Origin: Limnephilus marmoratus
Taxonomy: Eukaryota > Arthropoda > Insecta > Trichoptera > Limnephilidae
DNA length: 64,000 bases
Direction of reading: 5' to 3'
NCBI GenBank assembly: GCA_917880885.1
Contig: OU862916.1
Location: forward strand, 49,574,831-49,638,830
Part shown: piece after piece, positions 40,120-49,628 of the stretch
Layout: every line of letters begins with the position of its first letter
Position numbering within the stretch: position 1 is the first letter of the stretch
The notes under the pieces: model-generated
What the model saw: the letters and a program-made list of their open reading frames with translations, nothing else
Told to the model about the DNA's origin: nothing
Database searches by the model: none
Program-made: the position numbers and the translations under genes

Positions 40120-40700
40120 AACTACCATGTCTGTAAGTGGCACCATAAAAAGCAACCCGCTAGCGAAAAAGGCGTCACTTTTTTCACGTAATATAATAAC
40201 GGCAATAAAATGGTAAATGCATTACATATTTTAAACTTTGAATACAATTCAAAACCCGTCGCCGAGCTTTACGAACCATTAAAAGTTGAAGTAAATGTAA
40301 TAAGCCATATATCAAGCGATTGGGTTTATAATAACCGAGATCAAAATGGCATCTCCAACCTTGGCAACACGGCAGTATACCTCGAACCAGTACCTACATA
40401 CATGTAAATACAGAAATGCCCGGTGACTGCGAGACTCCCCGACACGAGAATAATACAAAACGGCCGGGGAAATAACGATTCAATAAAAAATAAGATTTAT
40501 TTGGCAGTGATGGGGCAAGCGCAATTACAGCGGTCGAAACATCGGCCAAAACAGCGAGACAATGACAAAGGAATAAAGCGCGAACTGAAAGCTCTCCCCG
40601 TTTGACCCCCAGAACTTCGGTTTTACGGCGCTTTCGGGACTAGGTCCTAATTACGCTGGTTAGCGATTTACATTAGATGCGTCAGATCATTCAATCTTCG
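40120..40700. other. Unsourced, GC-richer block
   Basis: Balanced composition with CpGs and no repeat match. Two short plus-strand frames (40210-40407 and 40423-40605) lie here; neither shows a domain or signal I recognise. Possible conserved noncoding DNA or exons of an unknown gene. Confidence 0.3.
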
Positions 40701-40794
40701 AGAAGGAATATCTAAAATGTTGGAAATAAAGCATTCACTTTGGATGAACAATTTATTTATTTAAATGAAAACAAATCGCTTTGTAAAACACCAC

Positions 40795-41040
40795 TTATTT
40801 AATTAAAATTATCTATACGTTTCAAAACCAAAATTTTCTTCGTCATGAAAAGATAACATTAAAAAGAACAAAAGACAAAAAAGGTGATGATTAATAAATT
40901 ATTAATAAATTTGATTAACCACAGTTTGAAAATGGCCTTGTAAGCCGAAAAAGCTGTCACAATAACAAAAAACTTAAATATTGTAGAACTTAATAACAAA
41001 ATATTTAAATGTAATTTAAATTAAATTTTTTAAAATTAAA
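40795..41040 (+). repeat. Composite repeat with decayed hammerhead motifs
   Basis: 40811-40848 (minus) is a decayed version of the motif at 53880-53920: ATGACGA replaces CTGACGA. 40921-40961 (plus) carries the ACAGTTTGAAAATGGCCTTG block with GCCGAAAAAGCTGTC. The same two blocks flank the inserted element at 54016-54841. Confidence 0.5.
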
Positions 41041-41307
41041 TGAAGTCTAGTTTTTAAAAATTAAAAAAAAAAATAACATACCCGTATACTTTTACACATG
41101 AACCATAAATACAAAACAATTAACATAAGCGACAATCTAAGTCTACCCTTTATTTACCTTGAGGATCAAATCACCAAAGGAGAATGCAAAAACAATACGC
41201 AGGGACCTTAGAACAGGTATAATACTTAATGAGGTTTATTTAACAAAAAAGTAATAGAAATGTAACAATAGTTTTTGTAAGGAATTTACGTCTCGTGACA
41301 GTTATTT
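41041..41307. other. No gene seen
   Basis: Unassigned AT-rich sequence. Confidence 0.3.
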
Positions 41308-41577
41308 TGGGGGCGCCCACCAACTGCGTGCTAGGCCGGATCGAGAGAGAGGAAAACCTTTTCATCTCTCCAGCAGGACTCTCTCAGTGTGGGATAGATT
41401 CCTACGTCCGTTACTCCTGCCCCCAAATTCCTACCTAACCTTCGTATCTTTTTCCTTCCCGGAACCTCCTTTTTCCTTTCTAAAAAGGCCCTCAACACAA
41501 CATCTCCAAAGTTGACATAGGCTCGAAGGGGAATATTTTTCCTCAGGGTCTCCTGTATGGAACTATTGTAAAAAAAT
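41308..41577 (+). mobile_element. SINE-B, 5'-truncated, with tail
   Basis: CACCAACTGCGTGCTAGGCC, TTTCATCTCTCCAGCAGGAC, CCCCAAATTCCTACCTAACC and TTTTTCCTCAGGGTCTCCTG plus poly-A. Confidence 0.7.
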
Positions 41578-41639
41578 CAATAAAAAACTAAAAATAAACG
41601 ATTATAATAAATTGATTGCTTTTAAATGTAAGAAGATGA

Positions 41640-41876
41640 GGTACGTGGCAGAATGGTAAGAGTTTGAACTTCAGTCATATAAAAATACATTCAGTATCGC
41701 CTAAAGTTACTTGCAACGCTTTAAGGCACATATTGTAAATAAAAAAAACCTTATAACTTTTTTTCACTTGTGAGCAGATATATGGTGAGAAGCAATTATT
41801 ATTTTAATTTCACAGTATTCCCCAATTCAGGGTGATATGGTTTCACTGGCTCCGGGCAGCTGTCGCGCTGTAAAAA
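41640..41876 (+). mobile_element. SINE-A, diverged
   Basis: GGCAGAATGGTAAGAGTTTG (tRNA-like head), ACATTCAGTATCGCCTAAAG, and AGGGTGATATGGTTTCACTG with GCTCCGGGCAGCTGTC appear in SINE-A order with many changes. It is an old copy. 41877-42284 has no feature. Confidence 0.45.
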
Positions 41877-42284
41877 ACATCCGCTAACGTGCTAGTTTTG
41901 TATGTGAGTGAGGCTAATCATTGTGATCACATGATAGAAGCTAAGTACGTAAGTAGTATAATAAGCGATCTCTTGAAGATTCAACAAAACTACTGCACTA
42001 GCAAATCATAATACAAAAATAATGTAATTATAAATTTATTTGAACTAAATCAAAATAATATAAACGGGCTAAAATTGATATTAAAATGAATTAGTAACTT
42101 TTGACTAGTGTCTGCAGTGACTCGCTAGCGGCGGACCTAGTAAAGATTTTAGCGTATCAGACAGACTGGGACCTGAGAGAGATCTTTAATATCAGTGCAG
42201 TATTTGTGTTCTAGAAAGTAAGTTCACAAGCAAAGGGATGATGATGGTTGGTAGTAGCAGCTAATAATATTTTGTCTATGAAAA

Positions 42285-42467
42285 CGGCAGAAGCAGTTCA
42301 TAAAGGAGTTCTGGAACCAAACCTCACGCGTTACGGTGGACGACATATACGAGATAATATATTGAATACACTAGAAATGAGATAAATAAAAGATGAATAA
42401 AGAAACGAGATAAGGAAAATATAAGACAAGTTAAGGGTAGAAAAAGTCGGGGATGTTCGAGGAGGAT
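42285..42467 (+). pseudogene. Ancient RTE pol fragment
   Basis: GCAGTTCATAAAGGAGTTCT and CTCACGCGTTACGGTG correspond to the AVHNGVLVPTLMYGS region of the 11041-11976 protein. GGTAGAAAAAGTCGGGGATG then TTCGAGGAGG corresponds to GRRSRGRPRK. It is heavily diverged with stops. LINE-J1 is inserted exactly at its right edge. Confidence 0.55.
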
Positions 42468-45310
42468 ATTTTATTTTTTTATTTTTATTTTATTTTATTT
42501 ATTTAAGGAACATAAACAGTCTTAATAATATAACATACATAAGAGGATAACAAAAAAAAGACCAATTATTAATGTTCACAGATAGGTATTTAGAAACATA
42601 AAAGTAACTGAATGAAAACAAGAATATTTAAGAAAAAAAAAAAAAAAAAACAGGACAAAGCAGCAATTAAAAAAATACATATATATAATACAGGTGTAGA
42701 TTCAACAAGTGATAAACCTAAATATAAATACACAGCAATAAAATAAATGCGATTATAACTGTAGAGAAAATAGGGTGCGAAACAGGTATTTGGATTGGGA
42801 CGGGTAAGGGGAGGACAGGGATAAGGGAAAGTTGCCACGCAGGTAATTCAAAAATATTAGGTACCATTAATTTAATCATCATGAATATGTGTTATGTATT
42901 ATTCGCACGTAGAATGTTATACAAAGAAATTCTGTAGCGAAAGTAACTAGCAGTGAATATGTCAGCAAGTGTTTCTAATCGTGCAAATTTAATGTTATAG
43001 TAGTTACATGTCCTTTGCATAAATTCATTTTGGTTGGAATTCGTGTTGCATCTATCAATGTAGAAAAGGGAATTTTGTCGGCTATATCGAGTCGGCGCGT
43101 GGAAATTTATTTTATTTAGCAACTCCGGGCAGTCAACTTTCGAGTTAATAATTTTGTACAGGAGCATCTGATCAGCGATAAGCCTCCTGTCGAGCAGTTT
43201 CGTGATTCGAAAATGGTTCTCGATTTCATCGTAAGAGTTGTATACATTGAATGATTTAAAATTGAGGAATTTGAGAAATCGCTCCTGAACTCTTTCTAAC
43301 CTGTTGACATAAACAATATAGCGCGGGTTCCAAACCTGTGAACAGTATTCCAGGTGAGGACGAACATGTGAATTGTAGAGAATAAGATAAGTCTTAGTTT
43401 TTTTGAAAAATTTGCATGTTCTTAGTACAAAACCTAGACTCTTTGTTGCTTTGGTGACAATGTTATCGACGTGTTTATCAAAGGTAAGTTTAGAGTCCAA
43501 AAGAACCCCGAGGTCACGTATATGATCTTTATTTGTTAACAGCAATCCAGAAATGGTGTAATCATGCAGTATTTTAACACGGTTACGTGTGAATGTGACT
43601 TTGCAACATTTAGAAATATTGGTAAAAAGCTTATTTCTAAGACAGTAATCCGTCAGTCGGTCAAGATCTTCTTGTAAACGCACATAACAGTTTGGGGAGC
43701 TAATAGGAAGGTATATCTTCATATCGTCGGCAAATAGTAAAATTTGAGCGTTGTGAAAACATATCGTAATATCATTTATATAGATAGAGAAAAGCAAAGG
43801 ACCCAAAATGGACCCCTGAGGCACACCGGAAGTGATAATTTTCCAGATGGAGGAAAATCCACCCACTGTCACAGCCTGAGACCTGTTTGTTACGTATGAA
43901 GATAACCAACGAAGGAGATCTCCATGAATACCATGATTAGCAAGTTTTCTAAGCAGGATGCTGTAATTGATCTTATCAAAGGCTTTGCTATAGTCGGTGT
44001 AGATTGTATCAACTTGCACACGTTTATCCATAGAGGCAGACAAGAAATTTATAAATGTTATAAGATTTGTAGCAACAGAGCGACCTGCAAAGAATCCGTG
44101 TTGAAATTCATTGATCGAATTCTTTACCGCAGGGAATAACTGGTCATAGACTATGTTTTCGAACACCTTTGAAAAAATGCAGAGCTTGGAAATGGGTCTA
44201 TAATTATCTGCTTCACACTTGTTTCCCGATTTATGAATTGGCGTGATGTAGGCTCTTTTCCATATATCTGGAAATGTACCAGTCTTAAGCGATATATTAA
44301 ACAGTATTGATAGCGGAAGTGACAAATGATTTGCGCACTCGGTAATGAACAGTGGTGGGATACCATCTGGCCCAGCTCCCTTGTTGGAATCAAGCCGTTT
44401 TAAATATTTAGAAACAAGATCAGCATCGATAAAAACTGACCCTATCGCACAGACCTGCTTAACTACGGAGTCATCGCAGGAAGTCCCCAGAGGGTCAGCC
44501 GGTTCGTAGACCGAATGAAAATATTCAGCAAATAAATCACAGACTGCCTGGCCCCCCTCGGCTGTTAAATCCTTAAGATTTAAAACGCTAGGAATAGATG
44601 CTGATAGTTTTTTTGATTTAACATATGACCAGAATGCATTGGGATCCTTGGCGATATTCTCTTCAGCATTATTAATAAAGTCTTCGTGACACTTCTTTGC
44701 CATTTTTTTCTGTCTGGTGCGTAGCCTTAAAAAAGTAATGTAATCGGAAGGGTTCTTATATGTAGTATATAATCTGTGAGATTTCTGCTTTTCGCGAATG
44801 AGTTTTATTAATGATGAGCTATACCACGGGGGGTAGGAATGTTTACCAGTACGCCTCAATGGAACCTTATCCGAGATCAAATTATTAATAATATTGTAAA
44901 AATGTGATACTGCAGGATTGACGGAATCGGTTGAGTTAAGTACGTTCCAATCTACTTGTGCCAGGCTGTCTCTTATGTCATCATAATTAGCCTTGTGGAA
45001 TGAGGGCCTTTTAATTGATTTTTCCTTTACGACCGGTGATTCAACAAACTCAGCAGTGATAATTATGGATTTATGGTGAGTATCCTCAGGAACCAACGGA
45101 TCGTTCGCGGGAGCAACGCGTACCGAGAAATTACAGAGAACGAGATCAAGAATTCTTCCTAACGTATTTTAAACACCATTATATTGGTGGAAGTTACAGT
45201 AATTAATATTGTCGATAAAGGTTGCGCTTATTGTAGAGGTATAGTTGCAAGGAATCGTGTATATGTCACAATCAAGTGAAATACTTGATTCGGATCATCA
45301 GAATCATAAT
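42468..45310 (-). mobile_element. LINE-J1, Jockey-like, 5'-truncated (2.8 kb)
   Basis: Minus-strand order: end of the endonuclease domain (about 45100-45297, broken), reverse transcriptase ORF, 3' untranslated region of 0.4 kb, (ATAAA)n tail at 42475-42505. Upstream of the ORF the same frame reads ILDLVL...APANDPLVPED, typical of the endonuclease C-terminus. It is interrupted by a TAA at 45169-45171 and another stop near 45295. The 5' end meets the poly-T of a SINE-B at 45329. Confidence 0.85.
42892..45096 (-). CDS. Jockey-like LINE reverse transcriptase, 734 aa
   Basis: This is the best preserved coding region of the window. The N-terminal 1-200 is the linker after the endonuclease. RT blocks: GPDGIP (242-247), TPIHKSGNK...NYRPIS (285-303), FQHGFFAGRS (331-340), YTDYSKAFD (366-374), SGVPQGSILGPLLFSIYIND (423-442) and catalytic FADD (455-458). 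The post-RT blocks are RDLGVLLDSKLTF and RPHLEYCSQVWNPR. The given start is a TTG; the frame is open some 24 codons further up to a TAA, so the real protein would have begun in the lost endonuclease/ORF1 part. In the family this enzyme copies element RNA into DNA at a nick. This copy has an apparently intact RT but no endonuclease or ORF1, so it cannot move alone. Confidence 0.92.
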   Translation of the reverse strand: MVPEDTHHKSIIITAEFVESPVVKEKSIKRPSFHKANYDDIRDSLAQVDWNVLNSTDSVNPAVSHFYNIINNLISDKVPLRRTGKHSYPPWYSSSLIKLIREKQKSHRLYTTYKNPSDYITFLRLRTRQKKMAKKCHEDFINNAEENIAKDPNAFWSYVKSKKLSASIPSVLNLKDLTAEGGQAVCDLFAEYFHSVYEPADPLGTSCDDSVVKQVCAIGSVFIDADLVSKYLKRLDSNKGAGPDGIPPLFITECANHLSLPLSILFNISLKTGTFPDIWKRAYITPIHKSGNKCEADNYRPISKLCIFSKVFENIVYDQLFPAVKNSINEFQHGFFAGRSVATNLITFINFLSASMDKRVQVDTIYTDYSKAFDKINYSILLRKLANHGIHGDLLRWLSSYVTNRSQAVTVGGFSSIWKIITSGVPQGSILGPLLFSIYINDITICFHNAQILLFADDMKIYLPISSPNCYVRLQEDLDRLTDYCLRNKLFTNISKCCKVTFTRNRVKILHDYTISGLLLTNKDHIRDLGVLLDSKLTFDKHVDNIVTKATKSLGFVLRTCKFFKKTKTYLILYNSHVRPHLEYCSQVWNPRYIVYVNRLERVQERFLKFLNFKSFNVYNSYDEIENHFRITKLLDRRLIADQMLLYKIINSKVDCPELLNKINFHAPTRYSRQNSLFYIDRCNTNSNQNEFMQRTCNYYNIKFARLETLADIFTASYFRYRISLYNILRANNT

Positions 45311-45328
45311 AACAGAAGAGTACACGTG

Positions 45329-45742
45329 TTTTTTTTACAGTAGTTCCACACAGGAGGCCCTGAAGCCAAGTTCTACTCAGGGCCTATGTCATCTTTGGGG
45401 ACGCTGTGTGCAGGATCTTCTTAGGAAAGGAAGGAAGGGATCTTCTGGGAAGGAAAAAAGGTATGAGGGGTGGGTAGGAACCTGGGGGTCAGTGCGTCCG
45501 GCAGAGACGGATGAATGATTCCATCCCTCCTACTGCAGTGCATGGTGATGTTCCGAGAGAGCGCAGCTGGAGAAGTCAAAAGGTATCTCCTGATCTCTCC
45601 TGAAACGCAGTTGGTGGGCAGACGAATCCACCACCCAGACAAACTTCACCCCATAAATCCGGGCACCCCTGCTAAATGACCAAACATAGCGAACCATTTG
45701 TTATGACTTATGGCAGAGGTGTTGGTTATCCAATAAATGGTT
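45329..45742 (-). mobile_element. SINE-B, full length, reverse
   Basis: From poly-T and CAGTAGTTCCACACAGGAGG through ATGTCATCTTTGGGGACGCT, AAACGCAGTTGGTGGGCAGA and GGGCACCCCTGCTAAATGAC to GGTTATCCAATAAATGGTTC. It is one of the most complete copies (about 400 bp). Confidence 0.8.
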
Positions 45743-45757
45743 CGCGGGCGGCAGTAC

Positions 45758-45928
45758 CAGCCAGACTCTCTCGACACATCGCATCGTCTTGCACCACGGT
45801 GGAAGGGATGGTCTCATACGTCCGTCACCTGGACACAAACTTTCTCTCCTTCTTTTCTCCAAGATGACAGATAACGTTCCTCGGGGCCAAAGATGACAGA
45901 TAACGCGTGGAGTTAATGTAAAAAAAAC
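45758..45928 (+). mobile_element. SINE-B, internally deleted, opposite orientation
   Basis: CCAGACTCTCTCGACACATC to CACGGTGGAAGGGATGGTCT, then a shortened 3' part with CAAGATGACAGATAACG occurring twice, and GTGGAGTTAATGTAAAAAAA. It abuts the preceding copy head to head. Confidence 0.65.
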
Positions 45929-47184
45929 GGTTTATTAGAAGATACAATAAACAAAAACTGGATAACAAGGGTGACAATAGGAAGCCCAAGCTCCGATGTT
46001 ACTAGATAGAAGAAAGCTTGAGAAATGAATTTCTTCCCAAGCTCAGAGTGAGACTTCTTCTCGAACTAAATACCTTCCCATGACAATAATTTGAGAAGCG
46101 TCGACCGCCGTTTGACAAAATGCATTGGCAATCATACGTCTCCCGAGGCGGAACCCCTACACAAAGGGCCAGCGATGTCCTTAAACGGTGAAATGTCACT
46201 CAAATCATCCCGGTGGCTGGAAGCAGATATGAATTATTTCGATATTATTATCAGAGGCAATACGGCCAGGAGTCGATTGTGGATTTGATTGGTAGCGAAG
46301 ATGGGCATTTTGATGACGGAAATAATCACAGTCTACGGGTCTGTGCACGACTAGAGAAGTTACTTACTACTATTCTTACGAAATATATTTCATTATTTAA
46401 CGGTAGAAAAACATTGAATATTTTCAAAAAATATTCATTGTGAAAACCTAAAGATGTGTAGGACCAAATAAGGAACTCCGGTGAAAAATATTATGGCTTT
46501 AAAAATATGTTCATATAGACCAATAAACGTTGATCTTGAATATATAAGTTTTATTTAATAATATTAAACGCAGAGTTTTTAAAAAAACATTCAAAAGTCC
46601 GTGTTTAATCGGGTCGTAAAAATACGCCGTCAAGTTGGCATTATTGAAATTTTAGTGTATTGTATGGGAATGTAAGATATGACACAAGCCATCTTATTTT
46701 TTATTCGTTTATTTACATACTGTTTATAGAGATTTAGTTGTTGTGTTTATTGAAACATTATTCAGGCTTAAAAATGTTTCAAAAATAAAGGTATCTCTTA
46801 TTAGTTTATCTCCATTATTGAAAATACAAAAAAAAACTACTGCACAAAAGAAATAGTAATGCTTCTTCTAGGGAGAATACTTTGAACAGTTTGAACAACG
46901 AAATTCAAAATGGCGGTAGTTGGTCAGCTGATTCCCCGATCCTATATTAATTTTTCAGAGGTGATGACGTCACACGATTCACCATACATACGGTGGTTTT
47001 CGGAGGGTCTTGAAAAATTAAAACATTAACAATTATTTTAACTATTAAAACTAACTCTAAAAATAAAAATGTAGTTATTTAAGTTAGATGGTCATTATTC
47101 ATAAAAAAATAAAAAAAAATTGGACTGGAGTTCTCTATTATTGAAAACTATCGACCAATTATCTAATTTCTCCTTTATAGAATA
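45929..47184. other. No gene seen; contains one perfect CRE
   Basis: 45960-46330 has balanced composition without repeat match; short frames there have no recognisable domain. TGACGTCA occurs at 46965-46972 and AAAATGGCGG near 46909. The rest is AT-rich. Confidence 0.3.
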
Positions 47185-47495
47185 CTAGCTGGAGTTCCTG
47201 GCTTTGCCCGGATTTTGGGATGGGAAAAGGGGATGAGTATTTTTTTTTTTTTTAATAATTTTGTGCGAAGGAAGTGTTTAATTTTGGGCATGAAAAAATA
47301 TATTTATGTCTAGTACGGTTTTCAGTTATATATATATAATATATGATATTGGTATATTTCGTTTAAAGAGTGTGACCTTCCCCATGTTTTGAAGGTCAAG
47401 TGCGCAAAATTTCATCAAACTCTTTGATTTTTTCAACTCGGATTTTGTTTTCAATTTAAGAATCATTTTCAAAATTAGACCTGATTTAGTCAAAA
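47185..47495 (-). mobile_element. Helitron 3' half, cut by SINE-A
   Basis: The 3' end ATCCGGGCAAAGCCAGGAAC...CCAGCTAG|T (minus) starts at 47185. AAATTTCATCAAACTCTTTG lies inside. The 5' part is missing where SINE-A begins at 47501. Confidence 0.5.
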
Positions 47496-47500
47496 AATGA

Positions 47501-47779
47501 CGGCCGCCTTAGGCTAGGGGTAAAGCTCTTCACTTACAATCCGAAGCTCGCGGGATAGAATCCAGGCGTGCGCAAATAAATTTATTTGATTAATTTGTGA
47601 TATTTCACAATGAATTGATTTAAAAATAATAAATGGTATCTATATTTGCGGCACGTTCCAGAGTGAAAGATACTATCGTAAGATATCATATCGTATCGTA
47701 ACATATCCCAATTGGGGATGCTATTGTCTCACTGGCTTCAGACGGGGGCAGCTGGGACTCTTGATCATATAAAAAAACA
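47501..47779 (+). mobile_element. SINE-A with tRNA-like head
   Basis: Head CGGCCGCCTTAGGCTAGGGG to GGGATAGAATCCAGGCG (a B-box weakened to GATAGAATCC), then GGCACGTTCCAGAGTGAAAG, a TATCGTA-rich stretch, CCCAATTGGGGATGCTATTG and GGGACTCTTGATCATATAAA. The mid-body is deleted relative to 51301-51605. Confidence 0.75.
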
Positions 47780-48500
47780 AGCAATAACGTATCTAGCCAA
47801 AACACAAAATTTCAAATTTGGAACGTCAGTGTCAAGATTTTAGACAAACGATAAAGTAACTAACTACCTGCAAAATATATACCTATACGTTTTACCGGAA
47901 TATTTAATTTGATTCTACATTTGAAAAGTGTATTTCTTATGTTTAAATTTCTTAGGGTAATCTTGAAAAGTAGTCATATTTAAGGCTCTGCGGTTTTTAG
48001 CTAACATGCAATTATCAATTCTACAACTCTAATACCTTAAAAAATTTTCACTTTCACATTATAATATTTAATAGGCACACGCAAAAAACTTAACTAAAAT
48101 ACTCGCCCATGATAATTATCTATACAAATATCAAAAGATTAAGAACTGATTAATTTAATCACAAAATTAATCAGTCTGCGACCTCCAGACAACCTGCACA
48201 ACAATCTACAGAGCCTTCGAGACAAGTAACAAGTCAACTCAAACAATTAAATCATACCTTAGAAGTAAGACAATGTCGTTAACAGGATACACGCATACAC
48301 ATAAGCTACATTTACATAAATGCGTTTTAAAGTAACGTAATCTACGAACAAAAAATAATGAATTGGATATATATTGACCAATCAATATATTTCCAATAAA
48401 GTAATTATTTGATATTATTTGTAAATGTTTAATTATTTTATTTTCTGCTTTGTGATTTCGTTGAAAGCATAAAAAGACGAATGCAGTAGCCGACCTCGGT
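47780..48500. other. No gene seen; AT-rich
   Basis: Unassigned. No frames or repeats noted. Confidence 0.3.
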
Positions 48501-48743
48501 GTGTTAATAACAAACGTACAGGCGGTGGACCTTTTGTTTGCATTTCATACTCGGCTGCATTCGAATATAACAAAGAACCATAAATTAAAAACGATAATTA
48601 CTTTCGTCTGGAGGGTCCATGGCAGCTTCTGGCTACTTATTTTCCGTTGTTGCAACACAAGATGTGCATTTTCAAAAAATAATAGTGTAAAAGAACGCGC
48701 GGTAATGCTCAAAAGACGATTGAAAGCCTCGGTGCAGAACTGA
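48501..48743 (+). CDS. Short unrecognised ORF, 80 aa, doubtful
   Basis: An ATG-initiated frame in a block (48470-48760) of balanced composition that matches no repeat here. The product is basic toward the end (KERAVMLKRRLKAS). No signal peptide, membrane segment or known motif. It could be a chance frame in unsourced DNA. Confidence 0.15.
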   Translation: MLITNVQAVDLLFAFHTRLHSNITKNHKLKTIITFVWRVHGSFWLLIFRCCNTRCAFSKNNSVKERAVMLKRRLKASVQN

Positions 48744-48865
48744 GCCTTAGTTTTTTTACCCTAAAGAGTTATTTAGGTAAGGTTATAATTAAAAATTATA
48801 ATTTCGGATGCTATGTACGTAACATTATAAAATTGAAAAATTCATCATTCTTATTTTAGTAAATA

Positions 48866-49287
48866 CTAGCTGGTTCCCGGCATGCGTTGCTATGCCATTT
48901 AATAAAGAAATTGTTTCTCCCTGCGTGTCGTTTCCCATTCATCCTGTTTCCGTTCCCTTTCCTCCTCCCCTTCCGCTCCCGCGTCCCCTTCCCGATCCCA
49001 CTCCACTCTCCCCCTTCCCCCGTCCCGCGAACCCCCCTCCACCCTCCCACCTCTCGCATTCCATACATTCAGTCCCGGTACATTCAGTTTTCAAACAGCT
49101 CGCGTGCCACCTATTGTAAAATTTTTTATACAAATTTCATAATGCCAGAGCTCACCAGTAGTTTTGTACAAACCTTGTCCTGACAATAACGAACACACAA
49201 AAAAAAAGAATTATCCGATTTGGTGCAGTCGTTCGGAAGTTATGCGCGTACATACATTTCGGCGATTCATTTTTATTTATATATAGA
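48866..49287 (-). mobile_element. Non-autonomous Helitron, about 420 bp
   Basis: On minus: A|TCTATATATAAATAAAAATG start, GTGTTCGTTATTGTCAGGAC, GTGAGCTCTGGCATTATGAA, CTGTTTGAAAACTGAATGTA, a G/A-rich tract, then ATGCCGGGAACCAGCTAG|T. It is the same family as 433-894 and 16921-17417. The exact 5' edge is blurred by the adjoining GATA repeat. Confidence 0.75.
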
Positions 49288-49345
49288 TAGATAGATAGAT
49301 AGATAGATTATAGATTATATAGATAGAAGATAGATAGATAATGAA
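49288..49345. repeat. GATA microsatellite
   Basis: (GATA)n with interruptions follows the Helitron 5' end, which itself reads TATATAGATA. 49346-49625 beyond it has no gene or repeat I recognise. Confidence 0.85.
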
Positions 49346-49628
49346 TTACGGCTGCGCCGTTCTTAAACTAGTTGATGGAGTAATGATCTACATTGTTGCT
49401 TTCCAATGATTTGTTTCCGTTCTCGGCCGTGGCATTAGTTTTAAATTATTATTTTTATCTTTCTCATACATACTTTTTTTTATTTAAAAAAAAAACAATT
49501 ATAACCCGTGATTTTTCAAGTGTTTGCGTTGGAATTAAATATTTTCAGATATAACAACTTTTAAAGCTCTAAAAGCACAAGAACTACAGTCAACATTAGT
49601 TTTAAAAAATATATTTTTAATGTGAATT

